Numbered from the stretch's first letter, positions 50,328 to 57,781 are shown. The stretch is DNA of 64,000 nt from Pseudolachnospira sp051055405 (GCF_051055405.1 NZ_CP167068.1:1860001-1924000); one strand, 5' to 3'. Notes: a model not told the origin generated them from the letters alone. Made by a program: numbers and translations.

Positions 50328-50987
50328 TAAAGAAAGCTGCTTATTCTTATCACAAACTCCCAAAAAGACTTCCTTGACATGATGGTAACCTTGTGCTTTC
50401 AACTGTTTATCGAGCCACTTGGAGTCGAGTCCCATCCGTTTTAGGTTTTCATTGATAACCCGTCCGTCCATAATGACTTCAACATTAATAGAATCGGGCT
50501 CAGGGTTTAGATTCAAATCAGCAGGAGTAACCGGACGATTGGTGCTGGCCGGTAATACAGTTAATTTCCCATTACATTCGAAAACCGCTGTTTGAATATC
50601 GTTTAGATCAAAGTATCCCTGTTCTCTGCACATCATGAGAAATTCACCCAGGTCCAGTTTCACTTTTTTCATATTCTTTCTATACAGCGTTCCGTTATTC
50701 ATCAGTATGGTTGGAGAACCGTTGATATATTTTCGGCTCTTGGGAAACTTATTGGCCATCAGATTCAATCCGATAGAAGCCGCGCCGTATATAATCATAG
50801 CAATCAGAGGTTTCCATGGAGCCTCAAGCTCGGTGGCAAGTTCAGCGGCGACAGATCCGATGGTTATCCCAGTAATATAGTCAAAAAAGTCAAGCTGCGC
50901 CACCTGTCTGTGTCCCATGACTTTTGTAAGAACAAATAAGGTTACCACCGACAATAATGTTGTCAGAATCACTTTTATAATCTCCAT
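50313..50987 (-). CDS. DUF421 membrane protein (YetF/YdfS-like)
   Basis: A 224-aa protein with two to three N-terminal helices (IIKVILTTLLSVVTLFVLTKVMG, then DYITGITIGSVAAELATE) and a C-terminal cytoplasmic domain pair (NGTLYRKNMKKVKLDLGEFLMMCREQGYFDLNDIQTAVFE). In Bacillus relatives are spore or envelope proteins. ATG at 50987 follows GGAGG by six bases; a longer frame extends into the upstream terminator. Function is not known. Confidence 0.88.
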   Translation of the reverse strand: MEIIKVILTTLLSVVTLFVLTKVMGHRQVAQLDFFDYITGITIGSVAAELATELEAPWKPLIAMIIYGAASIGLNLMANKFPKSRKYINGSPTILMNNGTLYRKNMKKVKLDLGEFLMMCREQGYFDLNDIQTAVFECNGKLTVLPASTNRPVTPADLNLNPEPDSINVEVIMDGRVINENLKRMGLDSKWLDKQLKAQGYHHVKEVFLGVCDKNKQLSLFAGE

Positions 50988-51097
50988 ACGATACCTCCAT
51001 AACATATTATTACCTTCAATTATCAAGAGCATACACGCCTCATAGCGGAATAATTGGAACATCGTTAATAAACAGAAACTACCTTCAATTGACACAA

Positions 51098-51143
51098 AAA
51101 AGGCTATACAGCGGTTGTCTTTAATCGCTGTATAGCCTTTTTA
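51098..51143. terminator. Bidirectional hairpin terminator
   Basis: AAAGGCTATACAGCG (51099-51113) and CGCTGTATAGCCTTT (51126-51140) pair perfectly, with A-runs before and T-runs after, so either direction would end in U residues. Confidence 0.75.
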
Positions 51144-51157
51144 AGTATAACAAGAAA

Positions 51158-51322
51158 GAATTTCGCTTTGCGAAATTCTCCGCCTGCGGCGGGGCAGCTT
51201 TGCTGCCATCTTCCTCTCCGCCGCAGTACCCTCGCTTCGCTGGGGCAGACCCTGCGATCCTTAGCGGAGCGTTTTTTTATTCTATAGGAAATTTCAGCGA
51301 AATTTCCTATAGAATAAAAAAA
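51158..51322. repeat. Dispersed palindromic repeat, copy 3
   Basis: It opens with GAATTTCGC/GCGAAATTC (51158-51178), carries ATCCTTAGCGGAGCG near 51257-51271, and closes with 24-bp perfect inverted arms (51272-51295 and 51299-51322) whose right arm is AATTTCCTATAGAATAAAA. It is homologous in order to copies at 37066 and 44062. Confidence 0.85.
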
Positions 51323-51359
51323 CTGGACACCCACTATATAACAAAATTGGTGTCCAGTT
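51314..51359 (-). terminator. Terminator of tRNA-Gly copy 1
   Basis: On the minus strand AACTGGACACC (51359-51349) pairs with GGTGTCCAGTT (51331-51321), followed by TTTTTTTATTC. The tail is also the right arm of repeat copy 3. Confidence 0.88.
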
Positions 51360-51363
51360 ACGC

Positions 51364-51435
51364 AGCGCGAGACGGGACTCGAACCCGCGGCCCCCACCTT
51401 GGCAAGGTGGTGCTCCACCACTGAGCCACTCGCGC
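51364..51435 (-). tRNA. tRNA-Gly (anticodon GCC), copy 1
   Basis: Acceptor GCGCGAG/CTCGCGC, D-arm GGCTCAGTGGTGGAGCACC, anticodon stem ACCTT-type loop TTGCCAA and T-arm GCGGG-TTCGAGT-CCCGT. CCA is not encoded. It is identical in the mature part to copy 2 at 54610. Confidence 0.97.
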
Positions 51436-51542
51436 ATTGCTTATTTTTTATGCAAGACATATCATACTATAAAAAGAACTTATTGTCAACTAAATTTTGT
51501 ATTTTTTTGAAACAATTGTTAGGACTACCGGCACGATAAGAA

Positions 51543-51575
51543 TAAGAAACAGGACCGTGGAAAAACGGTCCTGTT
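51543..51575. terminator. Terminator of asnA
   Basis: AACAGGACCGT (51548-51558) and ACGGTCCTGTT (51565-51575) pair perfectly around GGAAAA. The minus side ends TTCTTATT, the plus side TTTTTTATTC, so it may work both ways. Confidence 0.85.
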
Positions 51576-51583
51576 TTTTATTC

Positions 51584-52588
51584 TTATAGTAATGTCACGT
51601 TCGCCGCCTGGCACATCTCGATCGTCTTCGGATCCCAGAGAGACGACTGCACCTCGCCGATATGGGCTTTGCCCAAAAGCAACATACACAATCGGGATTG
51701 TCCGATGCCACCGCCCATCGTCAGAGGCAGTTTTCCTTCCAGCAGTAACTTATGAAACGGAAGTTCTCTCCGATAGTCGCAGCCAGCCAATGTCAACTGG
51801 CGATCCAAGGATTCCGGGCTAACACGAATACCCATGGAAGAGATCTCTAGGGCAATATCCAGAACCGGATGATAAAACAAGAGGTCTCCATTTAGATGCC
51901 AATCATCATAATCCGGAGCCCTGCCTCCATGAGGCTTACCAGATGCCAGCCGATCTCCAATTCCAATCAAAAGCACCGTCTGGTGCTCCTTAGTAATACG
52001 GTATTCCCGTTCTTCCGGCGAGCATTCCGGCCAACGATCTTCCAACTCCTGCGTAGTCACAACCGTAATCTCCCGTTTTAAAACCGTATCGATTTGTCGG
52101 AACCGTACTTTTAGAGAATCCAAGGTATGGCAAATACAAGTGACGATGGCCTGAGCGGTCTCCTTTAGATAATCCAGATTTCGCTCCTCTTTCAAGATCA
52201 CTTTTTCCCAGTCCCACTGATCCACATAGATCGAATGAATATTATCCAATTCTTCGTCCTGCCGGATCGCATTCATATCCGTATATAAGCCCTTTCCCGG
52301 AAAGAAATCATATCGATACAGCGCCATGCGTTTCCACTTTGCTAAAGAATGCACTACTTGGGCTTCTATACCAGTGGCAGGAGCCCGAAAACTAACCGGC
52401 CTCTCCACACCGTTTAAATCATCGTTTAAACCGCTGTGCGAATCCACAAAAAGGGGCGCCGATACCCGCTTTAGACGCAGCGCTTGTTCCAGACTGGCCG
52501 GAAAATCGTGCTTGATCAGTCCAATTGCAGATTGGGTCTCATAAAGGTTTAATTTTGATTGATAATTTTCAGGAATAAATGATTTCAT
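51584..52588 (-). CDS. Aspartate-ammonia ligase (AsnA)
   Basis: A 334-aa class II synthetase-like enzyme that forms asparagine from aspartate, ammonia and ATP. It begins KSFIPENYQSKLNLYETQSAIGLIKHDF; VNDDLNGVERPV-type residues appear as GLNDDLNGVERPVSF, and GGIGQSRLCMLLLGKAHIGEVQ is the C-terminal ATP motif. ATG at 52588 follows AGGAGG; the longer frame adds an unrelated extension. It lies 50 bases behind vanZ. Confidence 0.96.
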   Translation of the reverse strand: MKSFIPENYQSKLNLYETQSAIGLIKHDFPASLEQALRLKRVSAPLFVDSHSGLNDDLNGVERPVSFRAPATGIEAQVVHSLAKWKRMALYRYDFFPGKGLYTDMNAIRQDEELDNIHSIYVDQWDWEKVILKEERNLDYLKETAQAIVTCICHTLDSLKVRFRQIDTVLKREITVVTTQELEDRWPECSPEEREYRITKEHQTVLLIGIGDRLASGKPHGGRAPDYDDWHLNGDLLFYHPVLDIALEISSMGIRVSPESLDRQLTLAGCDYRRELPFHKLLLEGKLPLTMGGGIGQSRLCMLLLGKAHIGEVQSSLWDPKTIEMCQAANVTLL

Positions 52589-52638
52589 AAACTCCTCCTC
52601 ACATTTTACTGCAATAGTGTAGCACAGAATCCACAAGA

Positions 52639-53136
52639 TTACAACTTTTGTTCCCTACTTTTTTCTATGAATTTCCGCGCTCGTCTATGCTTTCCATATA
52701 AGACCAACAGCCAAATTCCAATTCCCAGGACATACCCGATGGAGTCAATGCCCACATCCTTCCATTGACCGGCCCGCCCTGGAACAAAAAGCTGATGAAA
52801 CTCATCGGAACAAGCATAAAGAAAGCAGATTCCCCCTGCTCCCATCGCCGCTCTCCCGTTACTACCCACCACCTGGTGCATAAAACCAAAGCTGGTTATT
52901 CCCAGCAGAAAATAGACGGAAAGATGCCCCCATTTGCGCAGAGGAAGAATCTCAAATACTGGCGTATTCTCAATCGTCCAACGCATAGGCGGCAGACGGA
53001 GCAAAAAAGTAAAAAAACCATTGCTGACACGGCTGGATTGATCTCCGGACTGAGAAGAAAAATAGAAAATAATACCCATGACAATAATCATCGCAAAAAA
53101 CCAAATCCAAGCTGTCTTTTTCTCTTTTTGTTTCAT
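52639..53136 (-). CDS. VanZ-like membrane protein
   Basis: A 165-aa protein with about four to five helices. The VanZ features are FYFSSQSGDQSSRVSNGF, LRKWGHLSVYFLLGITSFG and YACSDEFHQLFVPGRAGQWKDVGIDSIGYVLG. Relatives give low-level teicoplanin resistance or have unknown roles. The ATG at 53136 is preferred over the GTG at 53148 because AAGG lies five bases before it. Confidence 0.9.
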   Translation of the reverse strand: MKQKEKKTAWIWFFAMIIVMGIIFYFSSQSGDQSSRVSNGFFTFLLRLPPMRWTIENTPVFEILPLRKWGHLSVYFLLGITSFGFMHQVVGSNGRAAMGAGGICFLYACSDEFHQLFVPGRAGQWKDVGIDSIGYVLGIGIWLLVLYGKHRRARKFIEKSREQKL

Positions 53137-53242
53137 TCTTACCTTCACGATTGCTCTTGTCTCTTTTTGTCGCTGAATGTCTATTCCATCCTGATGTTTA
53201 AAAAATCCCCTACAATTGTCCTAGTATCCAAGGAGGAAAATT

Positions 53243-53602
53243 ATGGAAGATACAAAAAGGCTTTTAAAAGACGCCAAAATATCAAAAAGTTACAAAGGAT
53301 ATCGTTACCTTCTATACGCAATCCAATTGGTGGAAGAAAAAGAAGAACGTCTCTGCAATATAAGAGAGGAGGTCTATCAAAAAATCGCCGATGCGTATCA
53401 AGTAAATTATCAAAATGTTGAAAAAGATATCCGCACCGTCCGAGATCATTTCTGGAATAACGATGGCAAACAATTTCTAGAAGAAATTACCGGAAGCACC
53501 ATCGATGACAAGCCTTATCCAAGAGAACTGATTGAATATTTTGTGGAATACCTAAAAGAACAGAAAAGGAAGAAACATCCTTCCACTTCCAATCACAAAT
53601 AA
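53243..53602 (+). CDS. Stand-alone Spo0A C-terminal-type DNA-binding protein
   Basis: A 119-aa protein without a receiver domain. GYRYLLYAIQLVEEKEERLCNIREEVYQKIADAYQVNYQNVEKDIRTVRDHFWNN matches the helical output domain of Spo0A (shorter stretches: VEEKEERLCNI, AYQVNYQNVEKDIR). Such a domain could bind 0A-box-like DNA independent of phosphorylation. AAGGAGG precedes the ATG. It is convergent with the SDR gene. Confidence 0.78.
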   Translation: MEDTKRLLKDAKISKSYKGYRYLLYAIQLVEEKEERLCNIREEVYQKIADAYQVNYQNVEKDIRTVRDHFWNNDGKQFLEEITGSTIDDKPYPRELIEYFVEYLKEQKRKKHPSTSNHK

Positions 53603-53619
53603 CCATATGATTCCGATAC

Positions 53620-53685
53620 AAAAAACAGCCGTCCTGGCGTTTTTCCCTTTTGTCATATAAAACCTAGGGAAAAACCGGACGGCTG
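53620..53685 (-). terminator. Terminator between the Spo0A-like and SDR genes
   Basis: GGACGGCTG (53677-53685) and CAGCCGTCC (53626-53634) pair, extended by GTTTTTCCC/GGGAAAAAC. The minus side ends in six U, so it serves the SDR gene. Confidence 0.85.
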
Positions 53686-53696
53686 AAATTTTCAGA

Positions 53697-54458
53697 TTAG
53701 CCGACGAAGCCGCCGTCCACCGACAGAATCGCACCAGTAATATAGGCGCCCATATCGCTAGCCAAAAACAAAAATGCATTTGCAATATCTTCTGGCTGTC
53801 CCAGCCGTTGAAGCGGAATTCCCGCAGACATCTGCTGAATAATCCTCTGGTCCAATGCGGCTACCATATCGGTCTCTATAATTCCAGGGGCTACGGCATT
53901 TACACGAATTCCATCTTTCCCCAACTCCCTAGCCAGGGATTTTGTCAAGCCATTCACAGCAAACTTACTCGTAGGGTAGGCACTTCCACTGCGCTGCGCA
54001 TAAAGACTGACCATGGAGCTTGTGTTCAGAATCACTCCACATTTTTTCTCTTTCATGATTGGAGCGACTGCCTTGGACATGTAAAATACGGAATTGACAT
54101 TAATGGTCATTACATCGTTAAAACGCTTCTCATCGTAGTCGTAAAGCGGCTTGCTGTCGCTAACTCCCGCGTTGTTAATCAGGATATCCACGCCGCCAAA
54201 TTCGGTAACAATTGCCGCTACGCTTTCCTCAATTTCTTTCGGAGACGCCAAGTTCGGATGATACCCTTTCACAGGAAAACCTGGATCAATCTTCGCGAGC
54301 TCATCCAGCGCATGGTTTACCGTCTCTTCCCTGGAGCCAAGCATTGCCACTTTTGCTCCCTGCTTTAGGAAAGCTTTTACGGTCTCAAACCCAATGCCTC
54401 TGGTTCCACCTGTTACAATCACTACTTTGTCCTTTAAGGAAGGAAATATATGTTCCAT
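53697..54458 (-). CDS. Short-chain dehydrogenase/reductase (SDR)
   Basis: A 253-aa classical SDR. The NAD(P) loop is VTGGTRGIGFETVKAF; NNAGVSDSK, the catalytic Ser (LNTSSMVSLY), and Tyr/Lys (YPTSKFAVNGLTKSL) follow. The TGGTRGIGF, YPTSKxA and PGIIETDM elements resemble gut BaiA-type hydroxysteroid dehydrogenases as well as 3-oxoacyl-ACP reductases. No fatty acid synthesis genes are adjacent, so it is a stand-alone enzyme. Substrate is not assigned. Confidence 0.88.
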   Translation of the reverse strand: MEHIFPSLKDKVVIVTGGTRGIGFETVKAFLKQGAKVAMLGSREETVNHALDELAKIDPGFPVKGYHPNLASPKEIEESVAAIVTEFGGVDILINNAGVSDSKPLYDYDEKRFNDVMTINVNSVFYMSKAVAPIMKEKKCGVILNTSSMVSLYAQRSGSAYPTSKFAVNGLTKSLARELGKDGIRVNAVAPGIIETDMVAALDQRIIQQMSAGIPLQRLGQPEDIANAFLFLASDMGAYITGAILSVDGGFVG

Positions 54459-54557
54459 CGATTCATACTCCTTTTCTGTTTTTTCGTTTTAAAGATAACA
54501 CAGCTGCCAAAATTTGTATAGGGGTATTTCACTAGAACAAAGAATTCCTCTCGTAAA

Positions 54558-54577
54558 AATTTCCTATGAAATAAAAA
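54558..54577. repeat. Solo copy of terminator-associated motif
   Basis: AATTTCCTATGAAATAAAAA abuts the second tRNA-Gly terminator and matches the closing arm of the palindromic repeats. Confidence 0.6.
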
Positions 54578-54605
54578 ATGTCCAGATCAATACTGATCTG
54601 GACAT
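54572..54605 (-). terminator. Terminator of tRNA-Gly copy 2
   Basis: On the minus strand ATGTCCAGATCA (54605-54594) pairs with TGATCTGGACAT (54589-54578), followed by TTTTTTATTTC. Confidence 0.9.
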
Positions 54606-54609
54606 TACA

Positions 54610-54681
54610 AGCGCGAGACGGGACTCGAACCCGCGGCCCCCACCTTGGCAAGGTGGTGCTCCACCACTGAGCCACTCGCGC
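54610..54681 (-). tRNA. tRNA-Gly (anticodon GCC), copy 2
   Basis: The mature sequence is the same as copy 1, with acceptor GCGCGAG, loop TTGCCAA and T-arm TTCGAGT. The flanks differ except for the shared terminator-tail motif, so this is a second locus rather than an assembly echo. Confidence 0.97.
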
Positions 54682-54779
54682 ATCGCCTGTTTTTCAGGCA
54701 CGTGTCTTATCATACACGAAAAACACGCTCTTGTCAACCATTTTTTTGTACTTTTCTGGCTTTCCCACCGCTCCATCCG

Positions 54780-55325
54780 CTACTTGATCAGCCGGGATAT
54801 TTTCCGAAAAACATCCGTTCCGGCGCGCTCTGTCAATTCAAACAAACATGCCTCGACCGTCGTCAACAAGGCGCCGTCCTGTTCCATCCGGCGCATAGCA
54901 ACTTCCTTATCCAAAGGATTTCTGGAATCCAGGCAGTCGACTACTACCAATGGCTGATAGCCAGATGCCTTTAAGTCTAACACCGTCTGTAAAACGCAAA
55001 TGTGCGCTTCAATCCCAAACACTAACACATTTTTGCGTTCTCTTTCCGCCTCCAGCCTTTGTCTCATCTCCGACTCTCCCAGACAGCTAAAGGTTATTTT
55101 TTCCATCCAGTTTTCCGTTTCAGCTGCTGCGAGCAATCGCGGATCTGTCATTCCTAGTCCTTTTGTATATTGCTGACTAACCGCCACCGGCACATTCAGC
55201 AGCCGAAGGCCTTTTAGTAAGGTCTCCGTCCGCTGAATGAGCTGTTCCGGCTGGCTCATCGCCGGCAAAAGCCGCTCCTGTATATCAATCATCCACGCTT
55301 GCGTGTTCTCCGGTCTTATCTTCAT
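54780..55325 (-). CDS. Isochorismatase-family cysteine hydrolase
   Basis: A 181-aa hydrolase of the isochorismatase/nicotinamidase fold. The triad is Asp in AWMIDIQERLLPAM, Lys in WMEKITFSC, and Cys in VFGIEAHICVLQTVLDL. The substrate cannot be told from the sequence. It overlaps the SASP gene by 41 bases in another frame, so the two are probably co-transcribed. Confidence 0.88.
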   Translation of the reverse strand: MKIRPENTQAWMIDIQERLLPAMSQPEQLIQRTETLLKGLRLLNVPVAVSQQYTKGLGMTDPRLLAAAETENWMEKITFSCLGESEMRQRLEAERERKNVLVFGIEAHICVLQTVLDLKASGYQPLVVVDCLDSRNPLDKEVAMRRMEQDGALLTTVEACLFELTERAGTDVFRKISRLIK

Positions 55326-55515
55326 TTTGCAGCATCCTCTTTCTCCGGCTCAGCAATCCGCCAATCCGGCCCGATTCTTTGGCAGAAAGCACCCGCCATC
55401 CGCCGTTTAAGACTTTATCATAGACGCCGATCTCCGCTGCAATTTCCAGCTTTAACTCTTCTTCCGGCGTCAGATTTTCAAGATCAATTGGTTTTTCTTT
55501 CTTTTTACCCATCAT
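55285..55515 (-). CDS. Alpha/beta-type small acid-soluble spore protein
   Basis: A 76-aa spore protein that coats DNA in dormant spores. LKLEIAAEIGVYDKVLNGGW contains the cleavage site recognised by the germination protease, and LSAKESGRIGGLLSRRK is the second DNA-binding helix; the GG-W-L-A-E-GRIGG pattern is that of Clostridia members. It would be expressed in the forespore. No forespore promoter was identified by eye. Confidence 0.88.
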   Translation of the reverse strand: MMGKKKEKPIDLENLTPEEELKLEIAAEIGVYDKVLNGGWRVLSAKESGRIGGLLSRRKRMLQNEDKTGEHASVDD

Positions 55516-55578
55516 AAGAGGCTCCTTCTTTTTTCCAAAGTATAGCCGGAAGGCCCCTCCCTTATACAGGCTTTAAAA

Positions 55579-55770
55579 TTAATATTCCGGATTGCTCGGT
55601 ACGATAATCGCCGCCAGAATATATGCCACAATCCCAGCTCCCGTACAGCCAAAGATGGCCCACACCAATCGAATAATCGTCGGGTCTATATTAAAGTATT
55701 CACCCAATCCGCCGCAGACTCCTGCGATCATCACATTCCTTCTCGAACGGTACAACCTTTTTGTATCCAT
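55579..55770 (-). CDS. PspC-domain protein
   Basis: A 63-aa protein: RLYRSRRNVMIAGVCGGLGEYFNIDP is the PspC start, followed by one membrane helix (LVWAIFGCTGAGIVAYILAAII). PspC proteins take part in envelope stress responses. It follows the DUF4097 gene by 24 bases, as the last member of the PadR module. Confidence 0.92.
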   Translation of the reverse strand: MDTKRLYRSRRNVMIAGVCGGLGEYFNIDPTIIRLVWAIFGCTGAGIVAYILAAIIVPSNPEY

Positions 55771-55794
55771 ATGAAACTCCTTTCGATAAAAAAT

Positions 55795-56511
55795 TTAGGG
55801 CAGAAAAGAAATCTCCACATTCCCCACGCCGCAGTAAACGTTTAAGTTGGCATTGGCGCCATGGGTATCATGGTGCCGCTCGCTATACTTATGTTCTCCT
55901 ATCGTAACCTTTCCGACGCTGCAGCTAACATTGGGATGATAATCGGATTCTTTTCCACATAAGCTTAGATCGACTTCTCCCACGCCGCAGGTAACGTCGA
56001 TCTGCTCCGCCTTAGCCTCTTCCACAGAAATCTGACCGGCCCCGCAGGAAATCGTCAGTTGTCCCGCATGAACGACTTCCGCATCCAATTCGCCTGCGCC
56101 TACGGATAAAACCACCTCGGAAAGCACCACGTCCTCCGGAATCGTCAAAACCACTTCACCGGCAGCTCCAAAAAAATCCCAAAAGCCCCTGTCTTCGCTC
56201 TGACCAATATACCAAGTCCCATCTACCACTTCGTTACGAAAATTCGTATAGAGTCCTTCTCCGTAGATGGAAAACTGATCTCCTCGGCAAATCTCTACCT
56301 GTCCTGCTCCCATATCAACTTCCACTCTTCGGATGGTGTCCGCCTCATACGTCTTTTCTATATGGACTCCGAAATCTCGAAAATATCCCCAGCGCCCCCT
56401 AGGAAGACTTCCCGTCGTCAAGCCTACGGCAAAAGCAATCCCGCCGCCGATCAAACCAATCGCAAATAAGATCACACCGATGATGATCAAACGTTTCACA
56501 CCTTTCCTCAT
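55795..56511 (-). CDS. DUF4097-family membrane-anchored protein
   Basis: A 238-aa protein with an N-terminal helix (VKRLIIIGVILFAIGLIGGG) and a C-terminal beta-helix-like domain of regular repeats (VVLSVGAGELDAEVVHAGQLTISCGAGQISVEEA). LiaG/YvlB-type proteins share it. It starts at 56511, overlapping the DUF1700 gene by ATGA. The module may sense or buffer envelope stress; the frame upstream is a shadow. Confidence 0.88.
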   Translation of the reverse strand: MRKGVKRLIIIGVILFAIGLIGGGIAFAVGLTTGSLPRGRWGYFRDFGVHIEKTYEADTIRRVEVDMGAGQVEICRGDQFSIYGEGLYTNFRNEVVDGTWYIGQSEDRGFWDFFGAAGEVVLTIPEDVVLSEVVLSVGAGELDAEVVHAGQLTISCGAGQISVEEAKAEQIDVTCGVGEVDLSLCGKESDYHPNVSCSVGKVTIGEHKYSERHHDTHGANANLNVYCGVGNVEISFLP

Positions 56512-57284
56512 ATCGCCGTTTTCCCCCCTCTGCTGCGTCCTTGAAACAGGGTATGAATTCCATGACAAGCCGCACGAACCAACGCTGGAAGCGCTTTTCC
56601 ATAAAACCAAATGGCGAACGCCAACACCAGCAGGCCCAATCCGATCAAAGCAATCCCGGCAAAACAAGCCAACACTCCATGGATCGGCGAATGAAAAAAC
56701 TGAAAAATGCCAACTAGAAAAGCAACTGCGCCTCCAATAAAGAATCCAACGGTCATCGCGCCCACTGCCACAAAAAGTCCTAACAAAACCCCAGCCGCGC
56801 CAAGCAGAACACCCAAAATGCCTCCGCCGATCCCCAAGATCGCAGGCGCCGCCATCAGACAAAGAATGATGACCAGAACGACAACCCACGGCGCCGTATC
56901 TCGACGTACTTTCCCTTCCTGACCAGCCTCCCGTTCTGGCTCATATGCGCTGGAGCGATTCCCAGAACGCTCTTTTCGAAACGTCCGGTCAAATCTTCGA
57001 TCCGCCCGCTGCTTTCGTTCTTCCACTGGATAGACCGGACCATCATAGCGGGGATCGCCATAACCGCTCTCACTGAACTCACCTTGTTCGCTTCCGTCAA
57101 GGCCTGCCTTAATCATCGCTGCCACTCTGGCCGGGCTTCCCAATTCCTGCAAGACGGCACCTTCTTCCTCCGGCCCCGCATCCTCCAGGTAATCGCGATA
57201 ATATTGAAGAGCTTCCTCTCTTTCTTCTTCGGCCAAATCCTGGAGCATATATTCCAATTCCTTCAGGAAATCCTCCTTCGTCAT
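56508..57284 (-). CDS. DUF1700 membrane protein
   Basis: A 258-aa protein: an N-terminal DUF1700 helical domain (TKEDFLKELEYMLQDLAEEEREEALQYYRDYLEDAG), a charged linker, and four to five helices from about residue 135. DUF1700 proteins are usually encoded with PadR regulators and are thought to control their activity. ATG at 57284 follows GGAGG and overlaps the PadR stop. Confidence 0.9.
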   Translation of the reverse strand: MTKEDFLKELEYMLQDLAEEEREEALQYYRDYLEDAGPEEEGAVLQELGSPARVAAMIKAGLDGSEQGEFSESGYGDPRYDGPVYPVEERKQRADRRFDRTFRKERSGNRSSAYEPEREAGQEGKVRRDTAPWVVVLVIILCLMAAPAILGIGGGILGVLLGAAGVLLGLFVAVGAMTVGFFIGGAVAFLVGIFQFFHSPIHGVLACFAGIALIGLGLLVLAFAIWFYGKALPALVRAACHGIHTLFQGRSRGGKTAI

Positions 57285-57601
57285 CTCGTTACCTCCGCAA
57301 ATATTTTCGATATCTTGCTTGAGTAGGATATCCATTCGCTGATGTAAAGCCTCAGCTGTGCTTCTCCCTGCGGTGTCACCTTATAATATCTTCGATTCCG
57401 CCCCCCATATTCCATGTCGAACACTTCCAGAAGGTCATCTTTCTGTAAACGCCGCAACACCGGATAAAGCGTGGATTCGGAAACTTCCAGCACTTTTCGG
57501 ACATCCTGGGTAATCTTATACCCATAAGTTCCCTCCGGCTCATGGGAAACCGCCGCCAATACGATCGCATCCAGCAGAGCCGCTCCTGTATTAAATACCA
57601 T
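57281..57601 (-). CDS. PadR-family transcriptional regulator
   Basis: A 106-aa regulator: AALLDAIVLAAVSHEPEGTYGYKI, then ESTLYPVLRRLQKDDLLEVF and RRYYKVTPQGEAQL give the winged helix. It is the first gene of the PadR-DUF1700-DUF4097-PspC unit. Its promoter carries a 9-bp perfect inverted repeat over the -10 box, so it probably represses itself. Confidence 0.93.
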   Translation of the reverse strand: MVFNTGAALLDAIVLAAVSHEPEGTYGYKITQDVRKVLEVSESTLYPVLRRLQKDDLLEVFDMEYGGRNRRYYKVTPQGEAQLRLYISEWISYSSKISKIFAEVTR

Positions 57602-57660
57602 GCCATCATCTCCTGTAGAGCTTTTCCTATTATATTTCCATATAATATTTTGTTACACAC

Positions 57661-57692
57661 AATATTATATGTTGTATAATATTATTTGTCAA
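57661..57692 (-). promoter_or_regulatory. PadR-module promoter with operator
   Basis: On the minus strand TTGACA (57692-57687), a 17-base spacer and TATAAT (57669-57664) form a full consensus promoter. AATATTATA (57661-57669) and TATAATATT (57675-57683) are a perfect inverted repeat covering the -10 box, a likely PadR site. Confidence 0.85.
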
Positions 57693-57731
57693 GTAAAAAT
57701 TCTCTAGAAAATCCAAAAGAAATTCCAAAGG

Positions 57732-57750
57732 AATTTCCTATGAAATAAAA
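57732..57750. repeat. Solo copy of terminator-associated motif
   Basis: AATTTCCTATGAAATAAAA adjoins the spoIIIAH terminator and matches the closing arm of the dispersed palindromic repeats. It is itself preceded by GAAATTCC-AAA-GGAATTTC, a small palindrome. Confidence 0.6.
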
Positions 57751-57781
57751 TAAAAGGCAGAACAGATTCCTCTGTCCTGCC
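57748..57781 (-). terminator. Terminator of the spoIIIA operon
   Basis: On the minus strand GGCAGGACAGA (57781-57771) pairs with TCTGTTCTGCC (57766-57756, one G-U), loop GGAA, followed by TTTTATTTTA. Confidence 0.88.

Larger units (their letters stand above)
50988..51363. other. Intergenic region with terminators and repeat copy 3
   Basis: Gene-free. It contains the DUF421 upstream region, a bidirectional hairpin (51098-51143), repeat copy 3 (51158-51322) and the tRNA-Gly terminator (51314-51359). Confidence 0.6.

Noticed and set aside
51158..51178. Rex- or catabolite-type operator in the GAATTTCGC palindrome
   Set aside because: The same palindrome opens each dispersed repeat, so it is better explained as part of that element.
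37066..51322. CRISPR array
   Set aside because: The repeats are three distant copies with long internal palindromes and no regular spacers; no cas genes are present.
56512..56889. N-terminal extension of the DUF4097 protein
   Set aside because: It overlaps DUF1700 coding sequence in another frame and has a Trp/Cys/Arg-rich, non-coding composition.
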